A DNA stretch of 64,000 bases, from assembly GCF_001668625.1 (NCBI RefSeq), contig NZ_LZLJ01000050.1, positions 1-64,000 on the forward strand. The letters run 5' to 3'. The translations under genes and the position numbers were made by a program. Below the pieces are notes generated by a model. The model was given only the letters and a program-made list of their open reading frames with translations. It made no database searches and was not told the DNA's origin. The stretch is from Mycobacterium sp. 1274756.6. Lineage in GTDB: Bacteria; Actinomycetota; Actinomycetes; Mycobacteriales; Mycobacteriaceae. Positions 1 to 8,642 of this stretch are shown one piece after another. How positions within the stretch are numbered: position 1 is the first letter of the stretch; the number at the start of each line of letters is the position of its first letter.

Positions 1-809
1 ACGACGACGACCGCGCCCGCCGCCGCGGTCTGGTACTCGGCCGGCAGCAGGCCGACGGGATGAGCGAACTGCGCGGCTACGTCAGCCCGGAACTGCGCGC
101 CACCCTGGAGGCCGCCTGGGCCAAACTGGCCGCACCCGGGATGTGCAACTCCGAGCAGAGCACCCCGACCGTCGACGGCACCCCCAGCGCCGAGGCCGTC
201 GACGCCGATCGGCGCAGCGCCGCGCAACGCAACCACGACGGCCTGCTGGCCGGCCTGCGGGCGTTACTGGCCTCCGGCGAGCTCGGTGCGCACAACGGGC
301 TGCCGGCCACGATCGTCATCACCACCACCCTGGCCGAGCTGGAGTCGACCACCGGGCACGGCTTGACCGGCGGGGGCACCCTGCTGCCGATGAGCGACGT
401 GATCCGGCTGGCCCGCCACGCCCACCATTATCTGGCGATCTTCGACAAGGGCAAGGCGGTGGCGCTCTACCACACCAAGCGACTGGCCTCGCCGGGTCAG
501 CGAATCGTCTTGTACGCCAAGGATCGTGGGTGTTCACACCCGGGCTGCGACGTGCCGGGCTACTTCTGCGAGGTGCACCATGTGCGCGAGTACGCGACCA
601 GCCCCGAAACCGCCATGGACAACCTGACTTTCGCCTGCCTGCCGCACCACGCACTGCTGACACCGGGCGGCTGGCGGACCAGGGTCAACAGCCGCGGCGA
701 GGTCGAGTGGATTCCCCCGCGGCACCTGCAGCGCGGCAGCCCGCGCACCAACACCTTCCATCACCCGGAGAAACTGCTGGACGGCGATCCCGACGACGAC
801 ACCGGGTGA
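1..809 (+). CDS. 13E12-repeat / HNH endonuclease family protein, 3' part (5' end outside window)
   Basis: The reading frame is open from base 3 to the stop at 807-809, giving 268 residues, so the true start lies upstream. The residues before the first in-window ATG (base 60) already match the family (Arg-rich stretch, then [12 protein letters not shown]). The C-terminal third carries an HNH-type metal-binding fold: CSHPGC, then EVHH, then a DNLTFAC segment and a final PHH. This is the DUF222/HNH arrangement of the mycobacterial 13E12 repeat family. These proteins are dispersed in mycobacterial genomes, often several per genome, and their substrate is unknown. An HNH nuclease fold is well supported, but nuclease activity is inference. 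The gene converges on gatB, with 5 bp between the stop codons. Confidence 0.85.
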   Translation, partial: DDDRARRRGLVLGRQQADGMSELRGYVSPELRATLEAAWAKLAAPGMCNSEQSTPTVDGTPSAEAVDADRRSAAQRNHDGLLAGLRALLASGELGAHNGLPATIVITTTLAELESTTGHGLTGGGTLLPMSDVIRLARHAHHYLAIFDKGKAVALYHTKRLASPGQRIVLYAKDRGCSHPGCDVPGYFCEVHHVREYATSPETAMDNLTFACLPHHALLTPGGWRTRVNSRGEVEWIPPRHLQRGSPRTNTFHHPEKLLDGDPDDDTG

Positions 810-814
810 CCAGG

Positions 815-2317
815 TCAGCTGCAGGCGGCCAGCACCAGTTCGCGGACCCGCGCGGCGTCGGCCTGTCCCTTGGTGGCCTTCATCACGGCGCCGACGATCG
901 CGCCGGCGGCCTGCACCTTGCCGCCGCGGATCTTCTCCACGACGTCGGGCTGGGCGGCCAGCGCCTCGTCGATGGCCGCCTGGATCACCGAGTCGTCGCG
1001 GACCACCTCGAGTCCGCGGTCGGCCATCACCTGCTCGGGCTCGCCCTCGCCGGCGAGCACCCCTTCGACCACCTGCCGCGCCAGCTTGTTGGACAGCTTG
1101 CCCGCCTCGACCAGCGCCACCACCTCGGCCACCTGTTTGGGGGTGATGGCCAGGGCGTCGAGTTCGACGCCGGCCTCGTTGGCCTTCTGCACCAGGAAGT
1201 TGCCCCACCAGGCCCGCGCGGCCTCGCTGGGGGAGCCGTGGTCGACGGTGGCGGCCACCAGTTCGACGGCCCCGTTGTTGACCAGGTCGCGCATCACCTC
1301 ATCGGAGATGCCCCACTGCTCCTGGATGCGCTTGCGCGCTAGCCAGGGCAGCTCGGGGATGGTGGCGCGCAGCTCCGCCACCAACTCCGGGCCGGGCGCC
1401 ACCGGCTCCAGGTCGGGTTCGGGGAAATACCGGTAGTCCTCGGCGGTCTCCTTGGCGCGCCCCGGGCTGGTGTAGCCGGCCTCGTGGAAGTGCCGGGTCT
1501 CCTGGGTCACCTGCCCGCCGGCGGTCAGCACCGCGCCCTGCCGGCGCATCTCGTAGCCGACCGCCACCTCGACGCTCTTGAGCGAGTTGACGTTCTTGGT
1601 CTCGGTGCGGGTGCCGAACTCCTCGACGCCCTTGGGCTTGAGCGACACGTTGGCGTCGCAGCGCATCGACCCCTGGTCCATCCGCACGTCGGAGACCCCC
1701 AATGCGCGCAGCAGGTCCCGCAGCGCGGTGACGTAGGCGCGTGCGATCTGCGGGGCCCGCTCCCCCGCCCCGACGATCGGCCGGGTGACGATCTCGATCA
1801 GCGGCACCCCGGAGCGGTTGTAGTCGATCAGCGAGGCGGTGGCGCCCTCGATGCGGCCGGTCACACTGCCCAGGTGGGTGAGCTTGCCGGTGTCCTCTTC
1901 CATGTGGGCGCGTTCGATCTCCACCCGCCAGGTCGAGCCGTCCTCCAGCGGCACGTCCAGGTAGCCGTTGATCGCGATCGGCTCGTCGTACTGGGAGATC
2001 TGGTAGTTCTTGGGCATGTCCGGGTAGAAGTAGTTCTTCCGGGCGAACCGGCACCACGGCACGATCTCGCAGTTCAGCGCCAACCCGATCCGGATCGCCG
2101 ACTCCACCGCCGCGTCGTTGAGCACCGGCAACGATCCCGGCAGCCCCAGGCACACCGGGCAGACCTGGGTGTTGGGCTCGGAGCCGAAGGTGGTGGCGCA
2201 CCCGCAGAACATCTTGGTGGCCGTGGACAGCTCCACGTGGACCTCCAGACCCAGCACGGGATCGAAACGCGCGATGACGTCGTCGTAGTCGAGCAGTTCG
2301 GTGGTGGCGGCGGTCAT
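815..2317 (-). CDS. gatB: Aspartyl/glutamyl-tRNA amidotransferase subunit B
   Basis: This is subunit B (500 aa) of GatCAB, the cytosolic enzyme that amidates misacylated Glu-tRNA(Gln) and Asp-tRNA(Asn). GatB binds the tRNA and activates the carboxyl group with ATP. The N-terminal cradle starts around residue 20 ([10 protein letters not shown]). Cysteines 38, 40, 53 and 56 form the zinc site. The C-terminal part is the helical YqeY-like tail that contacts the tRNA. Length is normal for the family. Its partners gatA and gatC lie about 4 kb further along on the same strand (6068-7857), separated by pfkA and several small genes, as I recall for M. tuberculosis. The ATG at 2317 fits the family start. 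Confidence 0.97.
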   Translation of the reverse strand: MTAATTELLDYDDVIARFDPVLGLEVHVELSTATKMFCGCATTFGSEPNTQVCPVCLGLPGSLPVLNDAAVESAIRIGLALNCEIVPWCRFARKNYFYPDMPKNYQISQYDEPIAINGYLDVPLEDGSTWRVEIERAHMEEDTGKLTHLGSVTGRIEGATASLIDYNRSGVPLIEIVTRPIVGAGERAPQIARAYVTALRDLLRALGVSDVRMDQGSMRCDANVSLKPKGVEEFGTRTETKNVNSLKSVEVAVGYEMRRQGAVLTAGGQVTQETRHFHEAGYTSPGRAKETAEDYRYFPEPDLEPVAPGPELVAELRATIPELPWLARKRIQEQWGISDEVMRDLVNNGAVELVAATVDHGSPSEAARAWWGNFLVQKANEAGVELDALAITPKQVAEVVALVEAGKLSNKLARQVVEGVLAGEGEPEQVMADRGLEVVRDDSVIQAAIDEALAAQPDVVEKIRGGKVQAAGAIVGAVMKATKGQADAARVRELVLAACS

Positions 2318-2384
2318 GGCCCGAGTCTATTCGGCCCCGCGATTCGCTCCTCGCCCCCCGGCGCGCCGTCGGTAGGCTCGCCCC

Positions 2385-3029
2385 GTGTTACGCGTGGGAA
2401 CGATTGCTGCCGCGGCGCTCGCCGCCCTGTTCGGCCCGGCCGTCACCGGCTGCCACACCCCGACCGGCGAGCCGGGCACCGAGGTGGTCCACGTCGTGCC
2501 GGTGGACCGGGACGGCCAGCCGGTCGACGGCTACCGGGTGGCGGCGGAGGGCGGGCTGGTCGACGACTGCACCAACCCGTCGCCGTCGGCTGTCGCCGAC
2601 GACATCTACCTCTGCTTCCCCTACGCCGCCGGTGCCTACCAGTGCTGGTCGTCCCCACCGGAGTCGATGCTGTGTCTGTACGACCCGACCGAGCGGCAGC
2701 TGCGTCGGGTCACCTACACCGGGGAGTTGCCGGAGGTGCATCCCCTCGCCACCCCCGAGCCGTTGGCGTTGCGTCTCGACGACGGCACGCTGTGCTTCCT
2801 GCGGCACGGCGGGGCGTGGGGCGTGCGCACCGACGGCTACGAGGCCGCCTACGGCTGCTCGGGTGAGGACACCGTGTTGCGCGGCATCGACCCGGACGCC
2901 CCGCCCGCGGTGGACCGCTCCGACCGGGCTTGGACGGTGCAGGTCGGTCCCGTCGGCCCGGCCGCCGACCCGGCGCCGCCGCAGACCCGCACCGTGGCTA
3001 CGGCCTGGTTCGCCGGTGACCCGGGCTGA
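2385..3029 (+). CDS. Putative secreted lipoprotein, mycobacterial, unknown function
   Basis: This 214-aa protein starts at GTG 2385. A short positively charged start is followed by a hydrophobic Ala/Leu stretch (residues 5-19) and a lipobox-like AVTGC with cysteine near residue 23, so it is probably exported and lipid-modified. The mature part is rich in Cys, Pro, Asp and Tyr and has no motif I recognise. It may contain disulfide pairs (DDCTNPSP, YLCFPY, YQCW, MLCLYD). It diverges from gatB with about 67 bp between the starts. Its stop lies 2 bp before the end of the convergent tenA gene. No function is proposed. Confidence 0.7.
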   Translation: MLRVGTIAAAALAALFGPAVTGCHTPTGEPGTEVVHVVPVDRDGQPVDGYRVAAEGGLVDDCTNPSPSAVADDIYLCFPYAAGAYQCWSSPPESMLCLYDPTERQLRRVTYTGELPEVHPLATPEPLALRLDDGTLCFLRHGGAWGVRTDGYEAAYGCSGEDTVLRGIDPDAPPAVDRSDRAWTVQVGPVGPAADPAPPQTRTVATAWFAGDPG

Positions 3030-3031
3030 GG

Positions 3032-3700
3032 TCACACCGGCCACTGCTCCATCCGGTAGGCGCCGTCCCAGAACATCCACTCGTAGCGGGCGGTGGTGTG
3101 GAAATGCCTGCGCATCGCGGCCAGTTCGTCCTCGGCGGCCCGCGCCCCGATCCGGTCGGTGACGGTCAGTGCGGCCTCGACGACGGCCTGGAACTCCGCC
3201 TCGGCATAGGCGTCGATCCAGCGCCGGTACAGCGCATCGGTGGAGCCGCCGGCCTGCAGGTGCTCCCCCACCCGCGCGTAGATCCAGTAGCACGGCAGCA
3301 CCGCGGCCACCGCTTCGGCGTAGGAGCCGGAGTAGGTGACCGCCAACAGGTAACTGACGTAGGCCTGGGTGGTCGGTGCGATCGGCAGCGCGGCGGCCCG
3401 CTCGGCGTCCAGGCCCAGGCCGTCGAGCAGTTCGGCGTGCATCTCCCGCTCGGCGGCCACCGCCTGGCCGGCGTGTTCGGCGAACATCATCAGCTCGGCC
3501 TCGTCGGGCGCCTTGGCCGCGCACACCGCCAACGCCTTGGCGTAGCCGCGCAGGTAGTGCGCGTCCTGCACGATGTAGTGGCGGAACCGCTCCCGCTCCA
3601 ACGAGCCGTCGGTCAGCCCACTGATGAACGGATGGGCGCAGATACCGCGGTAGATCTCCGCGGCGTCGGCCCAGAGCAGGTCACGGGTACGGGAAGCCAT
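3032..3700 (-). CDS. tenA: TenA/THI-4 family protein (thiaminase II-like)
   Basis: This 222-aa protein belongs to the TenA family of helical, haem-oxygenase-fold enzymes. They hydrolyse aminopyrimidines in thiamine salvage or cleave thiamine. Recognisable parts are the N-terminal LWADAAEIYRGICAHPF block, the tyrosine-rich region FRHYIVQDAHYLRGYAKAL, and the family core VLPCYWIYARVGEHL with its conserved Cys and Tyr. The chosen ATG at 3700 gives MASRTRDLLW, in line with family N-termini. The frame stays open upstream to 3856, but that stretch runs antisense into the start of the next gene and lacks family similarity. Salvage hydrolysis is the likeliest role, because no thiamine biosynthesis gene is adjacent. 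Confidence 0.85.
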   Translation of the reverse strand: MASRTRDLLWADAAEIYRGICAHPFISGLTDGSLERERFRHYIVQDAHYLRGYAKALAVCAAKAPDEAELMMFAEHAGQAVAAEREMHAELLDGLGLDAERAAALPIAPTTQAYVSYLLAVTYSGSYAEAVAAVLPCYWIYARVGEHLQAGGSTDALYRRWIDAYAEAEFQAVVEAALTVTDRIGARAAEDELAAMRRHFHTTARYEWMFWDGAYRMEQWPV

Positions 3701-3797
3701 GGGTTCCACCGTATCCGAACCGTCGCCGCGAGACCGTTTGACAGCGAACGGTATTCGCTGCTCGCTAGAATCGGGAGCCGAGACTTCGGGAGGTCTG

Positions 3798-4184
3798 ATG
3801 ACCGAGCGCAATGTGTTGGGCGGTCCGTTGCAACCCTGCGGCACCGACCCGCTCACCGGCTTCTACCGTGACGGCTGCTGTTCGAGCGGTCCCGAGGATG
3901 CCGGGCTGCACACGATCTGCGCGGTGGTCAGCGCGGAGTTCCTCGACCACCAGCGCTCGATCGGCAACAACCTGACCACACCGGTACCGCAGTACCGGTT
4001 TCCCGGCCTGGCCCCCGGTGACCGCTGGTGTGTGACCGCCCGCAACTGGCTGCGGGCGCATCGCGACGGCCGGGCGGCGCCGGTGGTGCTGGCCGCCACC
4101 CACGAGCGCACCCTCGACGTGGTGCCGCTGGAGGTGTTGCGCCGCTACGCCGTCGACGTGCCCGACGACCCCGGCGACCTGTAG
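3798..4184 (+). CDS. DUF2237 family protein
   Basis: This 128-aa protein starts at ATG 3798, with a GGGAGG ribosome-binding site about 6 bases upstream. It matches the small DUF2237 family over its length: the N-terminal NVLGGPLQPC and TGFYRDGCC, then the central HTICAVV, FLDHQRSIGNNL and FPGLAPGDRWCVTARNW blocks, and the C-terminal VVLAATHERTLDVVPLEVL. The family is widespread in bacteria and has no assigned reaction. The conserved Cys pair (Gly-Cys-Cys) and the tryptophan after the PGD turn suggest a structured soluble protein. It is divergent from tenA and convergent with pfkA (4-bp gap). Confidence 0.8.
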   Translation: MTERNVLGGPLQPCGTDPLTGFYRDGCCSSGPEDAGLHTICAVVSAEFLDHQRSIGNNLTTPVPQYRFPGLAPGDRWCVTARNWLRAHRDGRAAPVVLAATHERTLDVVPLEVLRRYAVDVPDDPGDL

Positions 4185-4188
4185 ACCG

Positions 4189-5220
4189 TCAGCCGAAGAA
4201 CGCGGCGGCGTCGTCGTAGCGGCTCTGCGGCACCAGCTTGAGCTGACGCACCGCGTCGGCCAGCGCCACCCGGCCGATGTCCTGGCCGCGCAACGACACC
4301 ATCATCCCGTACTCGCCGGCATGGGCGGCGTCGGCGGCGTTGACCCCGAACCGGGTCGCCAACACCCGGTCGAACGGGGTCGGGGTGCCGCCGCGCTGCA
4401 CGTGGCCCAGCACGGTCACCCGGACGTCCTTTTTGACCCGCTGCTCGAGTTCGACGGCCAGCTGGGCGGCCACCCCGGTGAACTTCTCGTGGCCGAACTC
4501 GTCGGTGCCCCCGGCGCGCAGCTCCATCGAGCCGGCGGCGGGTTTGGCGCCCTCGGCGACCACGCAGATGAAGTGCGACGACCCGTGCTGGAACCGCTTT
4601 TTGACCAGCCGGCACACCTCGTCGATATCGAACGGCTGCTCGGGGATCAAGATGGCGTGCGCGCCGGCCGCCAGACCGGAGTTCAGCGCGATCCAGCCGG
4701 CGTGGCGGCCCATCACCTCCACCAGCATCACCCGCTGGTGGGATTCGGCGGTGGAGTGCAGCCGGTCGATGGCGTCGGTGGCCACGGTCAGGGCGGTGTC
4801 GTGACCGAATGTGACGTCGGTGCAGTCGATGTCGTTGTCGATGGTTTTCGGCACCCCGACCACCGGCACGTTCTCCTCGGAGAGCCAGTGCGCGGCGGTC
4901 AGCGTGCCCTCCCCGCCGATCGGGATCAGCACGTCGATGCCGTTGTCGTCGAGGGTCTGTTTGATCTGGCTCAGGCCGGCCCGCAGCTTGTCCGGGTGCA
5001 CCCGCGCGGTGCCCAGCACGGTGCCGCCCTTGGTCAGCAGCCGGTCGTTGCGGTCGTCGTTGTAGAGCTGGATGCGCCGGTTCTCCAGCAGTCCGCGCCA
5101 GCCGTCCTGGAACCCGACCACGCTGGAGTTGTAGCGCGCGTCGCAGGTCCGCACGATCGCTCGGATGACGGCATTGAGGCCCGGGCAGTCACCACCGCCG
5201 GTGAGGATTCCGATTCGCAT
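4189..5220 (-). CDS. pfkA: 6-phosphofructokinase (ATP or PPi dependent type)
   Basis: This 343-aa cytosolic glycolytic kinase phosphorylates fructose 6-phosphate to fructose 1,6-bisphosphate. Visible landmarks are the N-terminal phosphate-binding GGGDCPGLN, the [11 protein letters not shown] loop, the catalytic KTIDNDID segment, [13 protein letters not shown], and the C-terminal [13 protein letters not shown]. The length equals the M. tuberculosis enzyme (343 aa), and the sequence [10 protein letters not shown] supports ATG 5220 as the start. The frame continues upstream to 5583 but would run through the tRNA-like element and has no family similarity. It ends 4 bp from the convergent DUF2237 gene. 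Confidence 0.96.
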   Translation of the reverse strand: MRIGILTGGGDCPGLNAVIRAIVRTCDARYNSSVVGFQDGWRGLLENRRIQLYNDDRNDRLLTKGGTVLGTARVHPDKLRAGLSQIKQTLDDNGIDVLIPIGGEGTLTAAHWLSEENVPVVGVPKTIDNDIDCTDVTFGHDTALTVATDAIDRLHSTAESHQRVMLVEVMGRHAGWIALNSGLAAGAHAILIPEQPFDIDEVCRLVKKRFQHGSSHFICVVAEGAKPAAGSMELRAGGTDEFGHEKFTGVAAQLAVELEQRVKKDVRVTVLGHVQRGGTPTPFDRVLATRFGVNAADAAHAGEYGMMVSLRGQDIGRVALADAVRQLKLVPQSRYDDAAAFFG

Positions 5221-5371
5221 GTCCCCCATCTTGCCGGGTCGGTGCCGCGCGCGGGTGCCGACGTCGATCCGCGGGGAAGGTGTGTGCCCCGTGCCCGCCC
5301 TCGTCGTCGCGGGTCTGCGCGTGGTGATGTGCCGTGCGCGTTGCGCTGTCACCGGTGCGCGTTGCGGGGCT

Positions 5372-5487
5372 GAGGTGTGAGGAGGGAATCGAACCCTCTG
5401 CACTGCCCTTCGTGCGCCACAGAGACCGGACTTGGCCCGCCGGTCGGGGCTTGCGCACGCCCCCGCGACAACTACCTGCCACACCTC
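5372..5487 (-). ncRNA. tRNA-like structured RNA element downstream of a DIP1984-family gene
   Basis: On the minus strand a perfect T-arm lies at about 5380-5396: GAGGG stem, loop UUCGAUU, CCCUC stem. The 7-base loop fits the tRNA consensus. Eight-base arms GAGGUGUG (5480-5487) and CACACCUC (5372-5379) close the element as an acceptor-like stem, two nucleotides from the T-arm. Between them I can fold GGGGC/GCCCC with an 8-base loop, GACCGG/CCGGUC with a 10-base loop, and a small GCAC/GUGC variable-arm-like hairpin. At 116 nt, with a 10-base 'anticodon' loop and no D-arm consensus, it is not an ordinary tRNA. It begins 13 bases after the stop of the gene at 5501-5971. A competing hairpin, CCTCGAA-GG-TTCGAGG (5484-5499), shares four bases with the closing stem. 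Transcription is not shown; the structure is seen by eye only. Confidence 0.5.
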
Positions 5488-5500
5488 GAACCTTCGAGGA

Positions 5501-5971
5501 TCAATCGAGCAGATCGACCTCCCAGTTGGCTCGCTGGATCCGGACGTCGAGTTCGCGCAGCGCCTTGGCGACCTCGTCGGCACGCGACCGCAGCTCGGCC
5601 ACCGGCAGCGCCGAGAGCATCTTCAGCTCCGAGCGCAGCTGACGCGTGTACCCGCCCTGGTTGCTGCCCGCGGCGGCGTCGGCGGCGTTGGTGAGCAGCT
5701 GGTAGCGCAGCCGCAGCGCGTCGCGGCGGGCCAGGGCGTCGGTCACGGTGCCGTCGTCCCCGAGCGAGGTGGCCGCGTTGGTGCGGTTGATCCGGCGCAG
5801 CATGGTCTGGTAGTTCTCGAGCGCCACCTCGGCCTCGGCGAGCAGGCTCGCCGCGTCCTCGGCCGGTTCCTCACCCTCCTGGTAGCGGGCGTTGTTGACG
5901 ATGCGGGTGCGCAACTGTTCGACGCGGCGCACCGCGTTCGCCCGCGCCGAGAGCGCTTCGGCCAACTTCAC
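5501..5971 (-). CDS. DIP1984 family protein (formerly 'septicolysin')
   Basis: This 156-aa protein is predicted to be almost wholly alpha-helical and highly charged, with no signal peptide or membrane segment. Recognisable family blocks are [11 protein letters not shown] at the start, [15 protein letters not shown] in the middle (about residues 70-85), the [13 protein letters not shown] segment, and the C-terminal [36 protein letters not shown] recognise these as the DIP1984 family, which has carried the unproven name septicolysin. I know of no established reaction. I do not recall it between gatA and pfkA in M. tuberculosis, so it looks inserted here. It is followed 13 bases later on the same strand by the tRNA-like element, and separated from gatA by a hairpin at 6021-6060. 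Confidence 0.75.
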   Translation of the reverse strand: MKLAEALSARANAVRRVEQLRTRIVNNARYQEGEEPAEDAASLLAEAEVALENYQTMLRRINRTNAATSLGDDGTVTDALARRDALRLRYQLLTNAADAAAGSNQGGYTRQLRSELKMLSALPVAELRSRADEVAKALRELDVRIQRANWEVDLLD

Positions 5972-6020
5972 CGTGGTGTCCTTCCTGCCCTGCCGGATGG
6001 GCCTGCGGCGCCCAATCTTG

Positions 6021-6060
6021 TTCCGCGGCCATCATTGCACCGGGCCGCGGAGCCGCGGAA
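6021..6060 (-). terminator. Hairpin after gatA (possible terminator)
   Basis: Nine-base perfect arms TTCCGCGGC (6021-6029) and GCCGCGGAA (6052-6060) flank a 22-base loop, 7 bp beyond the gatA stop. On the plus strand a run of six T follows (6064-6069), so the classical hairpin-plus-T arrangement reads left to right. For gatA, on the minus strand, it would be a hairpin without a U-run, which is common in mycobacteria. It also lies just upstream of the DIP1984-family gene. Confidence 0.4.
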
Positions 6061-6067
6061 CACTTTT

Positions 6068-7561
6068 TTACAGGGTCGGGGCGACCGGCAACTCCCCGCG
6101 CGCGGCCTCGTAGGCCGCGCCCACCTGATAGAGCCGATCGTCGGCCAGCGGCGGCGCCATGATCTGCAGGCCGACCGGCAGGTTGTCGTCGGCGGACAGC
6201 CCGGCGGGCACCGAGATCGCGCAGTGGCCGGCGAGGTTCATCGGCAGCGTGCACAGGTCGAAGAAGTACATCGCCAGCGGATCGTCGATCTTCTCGCCGA
6301 GCTTGAACGCGGTGCTCGGCGTCGTCGGCGACACCAACACGTCGACGTTCTGGTAGGCGGCGTCGAGGTCGCGGGCGACCAGGGTGCGCACTTTCTGCGC
6401 CTGGTTGTAGTAGGCGTCGTAGTAGCCCGCCGACAACGCGTAGGTGCCGATCATGATGCGCCGCTTGACTTCCGGGCCGAAACCGGCGGCGCGGGTCAGC
6501 GCCATCACCTCTTCGGCGCTGCGGGTGCCGTCGTCGCCGACCCGCAGCCCGAAGCGCATCGCGTCGAAGCGCGCCAGGTTGCTGGAGACCTCCGAAGGCA
6601 TGATCAGGTAGTAGGCGGCCAGGGCGTGCTCGAGGTTGGGGCAGTCGACCTCGCTGACCTGCGCGCCGAGTTCGCTGAGCTGCTCCACCGCCGCGTCGAA
6701 CGACGCCAGCACCCCGGGCTGGTAGCCCTCCCCGCTACGCAGTTGGCGCACCACCCCGACGCGCACGCCGCGTAGGTCCCCGGTGGCGCCGACCTGGGCG
6801 GCGGCCACCAGGTCGGGGATCTCGGCGGTCACCGAGGTGGAGTCGCGGGCGTCGTGCCCGGCGATGACCTCGTGCAGCAGGGCGGCGTCGCGCACGGTGC
6901 GCGCGCACGGCCCGCCCTGGTCCAGGGAGGAGGCGCAGGCCACCAGCCCGTAGCGCGACACCGTGCCGTAGGTGGGTTTGACCCCGACGGTGGCGGTGAG
7001 GGCGGCCGGCTGGCGGATCGAGCCGCCGGTGTCGGTGCCGATCGCCAGCGGCGCCTGGAACGCGGCCAGCGCGGCGGCGCTGCCGCCGCCGGAGCCGCCG
7101 GGCACCCGGTCGGTGTCCCACGGGTTGCGGGTCACCTGGAAGGCGGAGTTCTCGGTGGAGGAGCCCATCGCGAACTCGTCCATGTTGGTCTTGCCCAGGA
7201 TCGGGATGCCCGCCGCACGCAGCCGCATGGTCACGGTGGCGTCGTAGGGGGCGTGCCAGCCCTCCAGGATCTTCGAGGCGCAGGTGGTGGGCATGTCCAC
7301 GGTGGTGAACACGTCCTTGAGCGCCAGCGGGACGCCGGCCAGCGGGGACGCCAGTTGCTCGCCCGCGGCGATCGCGGCGTCCACGGCGGCCGCGGCGGCC
7401 AGCGCCGCGTCGGCGGCGACGTGCAGGAACGCGCCGTAGCGCTCGTCGGTGGCGTGGATCTGGTCCAGGCAGGCCTGGGTGATCTCGACCGACGACAGCT
7501 CACCGGCGGCGATGCCCGCGGCCAGGGTGGCGGCGTCGGAACGGACCAGCTCGTCGGTCAT
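6068..7561 (-). CDS. gatA: Aspartyl/glutamyl-tRNA amidotransferase subunit A
   Basis: This is the glutaminase subunit of GatCAB (497 aa), which releases ammonia from glutamine for transfer to the misacylated tRNA. It is an amidase-signature enzyme whose Ser-cisSer-Lys triad is visible: Lys82 in LALKDVF, Ser157 in the GGSGGGSAA loop, and Ser181 in TGGSIRQPA. Length is normal for the family. The start ATG overlaps the gatC stop as ATGA (7558-7561), so the two are translationally coupled. The downstream gatB is separated by four genes, so complex stoichiometry cannot come from one simple operon. Confidence 0.97.
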   Translation of the reverse strand: MTDELVRSDAATLAAGIAAGELSSVEITQACLDQIHATDERYGAFLHVAADAALAAAAAVDAAIAAGEQLASPLAGVPLALKDVFTTVDMPTTCASKILEGWHAPYDATVTMRLRAAGIPILGKTNMDEFAMGSSTENSAFQVTRNPWDTDRVPGGSGGGSAAALAAFQAPLAIGTDTGGSIRQPAALTATVGVKPTYGTVSRYGLVACASSLDQGGPCARTVRDAALLHEVIAGHDARDSTSVTAEIPDLVAAAQVGATGDLRGVRVGVVRQLRSGEGYQPGVLASFDAAVEQLSELGAQVSEVDCPNLEHALAAYYLIMPSEVSSNLARFDAMRFGLRVGDDGTRSAEEVMALTRAAGFGPEVKRRIMIGTYALSAGYYDAYYNQAQKVRTLVARDLDAAYQNVDVLVSPTTPSTAFKLGEKIDDPLAMYFFDLCTLPMNLAGHCAISVPAGLSADDNLPVGLQIMAPPLADDRLYQVGAAYEAARGELPVAPTL

Positions 7562-7857
7562 TGCTCTTCTCCGAGGATCTGCGGCACCGCGAACCGGCCC
7601 TCGGCGGTCGCCGGCGCGCCGGCCAGCGCCTGGTGCTGGGTCAGCCCCATCCGCACCCGGTCCGGGCGGGTGACGTTGACGTCGGGCAGCGGGTTGCCGG
7701 TGGGGGCGACACCGTCGACGTCGACGGACTGAATGGTGCTGACGTGGGCCAGGATGGCGTCCAGCTGGCCGGCGAACCCGTCCAGCTCGGCGTCGGTCAA
7801 CGCCAGCCGGGCCAGTTTGGCCAGGTGGGCCACCTCGTCACGGGAGATCTTCGACAC
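7558..7857 (-). CDS. gatC: Aspartyl/glutamyl-tRNA amidotransferase subunit C
   Basis: This is the small scaffold subunit (99 aa) that wraps around GatA and GatB and stabilises the complex. The family pattern [16 protein letters not shown], the central [16 protein letters not shown] and the C-terminal FAVPQIL are all present. The start is set at GTG 7857 (VSKISRDEV), matching the usual N-terminus. A TTG at 7866 would add three residues. The gene is coupled to gatA by an ATGA overlap. Confidence 0.95.
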   Translation of the reverse strand: MSKISRDEVAHLAKLARLALTDAELDGFAGQLDAILAHVSTIQSVDVDGVAPTGNPLPDVNVTRPDRVRMGLTQHQALAGAPATAEGRFAVPQILGEEQ

Positions 7858-7940
7858 GGCCGCCAAGCCTAGTCGCGTGGGTGCGTCGGGCCGGAGACGG
7901 CCCGGCGCTCTGGCGGCCGCACTGTGCCACAGTTGACGGT

Positions 7941-8600
7941 GTGTCGACGTATCTGATGCGGGTGCAGCTGCCCGACCGGCCCGGGTCGCTGGGGTCGCTG
8001 GCGGTCGCGCTCGGCGCGGTCGGCGTCGACATCCTCTCGCTGGACGTACTGGAACGCACCGCCGGCAGCGCGGTGGACGACCTGGTGGTGGAGCTGCCCG
8101 CCGGGGGCATGCCCGACCGGCTGATCAGCGCCGCCGAGGCGCTGCCCGGGGTACGGGTGGACAGCGTGCGGCCGCACACCGGCATGTTGGACGCGCATCG
8201 CGAGCTCGAGCTCATCGACCACATCGCCGCCGCGGGCGGGCGGGCCGCCAAGCTGAAGGTGCTCGTCGACGGCGCGCCGCGGGTGCTGCGGGCGGGCTGG
8301 TGTGCGGTGGTGCACGGCTCCGACGACGAGGTCAGCCGGGTCGCCGGCAGCGGCAGCGCGCCGGAGACCCGGGTGCGGGTGGCGCCCTGGCTGCCGCTGG
8401 ACCGGCCCACCACGCTGGATATCGAGGCGGATTGGGTGCCGACGCTCTGGCGGGAGCTGCACACCGCGCTGGCTGCCGCCCCGCTGGGCGACCCGCGCAC
8501 CGCGATCGTGCTGGGCCGCCCCGGCGGCCCGGAGTTCCGGGCCTCGGAGGTGGCGCGGCTGGGCTATCTGGCCGGGATCGTGGCCACGCTGCTGCGCTGA
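7941..8600 (+). CDS. ACT-domain protein (Rv3013-like)
   Basis: This 219-aa protein is divergent from gatC. The N-terminal 75 residues form an ACT regulatory domain: a beta strand [17 protein letters not shown], then helix and strands to VVELPAG. Such domains bind small ligands, usually amino acids. The rest is a mycobacterial extension without a catalytic motif I recognise, so this is probably a ligand-binding regulator rather than an enzyme. GTG at 7941 is used because the domain begins immediately after it. The frame extends 20 codons further upstream without similarity. It converges on the next gene through a shared hairpin. Confidence 0.8.
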   Translation: MSTYLMRVQLPDRPGSLGSLAVALGAVGVDILSLDVLERTAGSAVDDLVVELPAGGMPDRLISAAEALPGVRVDSVRPHTGMLDAHRELELIDHIAAAGGRAAKLKVLVDGAPRVLRAGWCAVVHGSDDEVSRVAGSGSAPETRVRVAPWLPLDRPTTLDIEADWVPTLWRELHTALAAAPLGDPRTAIVLGRPGGPEFRASEVARLGYLAGIVATLLR

Positions 8601-8608
8601 GCGTTGTC

Positions 8609-8642
8609 GCGCTGAGCGGTGGCCGCCACCAGCGGTCAGCGC
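8609..8642. terminator. Stem-loop between convergent genes
   Basis: GCGCTGA (8609-8615) pairs perfectly with TCAGCGC (8636-8642), and an inner GGTG/CACC helix lies between them. The element spans the gap between the ACT-domain gene and the convergent gene whose stop codon is inside the right arm. It could serve as a two-way terminator, although there is no T-run. Confidence 0.4.

Noticed and set aside
3032-3856. N-terminal extension of TenA to 3856
   Set aside because: The added 52 residues lack family similarity and run antisense through the DUF2237 start and its ribosome-binding site. ATG 3700 fits the family.
5372-5487. A functional canonical tRNA gene on the minus strand
   Set aside because: The T-arm is perfect, but there is no recognisable D-arm consensus, the candidate anticodon loop has 10 bases, total length is 116 nt and the acceptor-like stem is offset by two bases from the T-arm. 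tRNA-Sec was considered, but no TCA anticodon lies in place.
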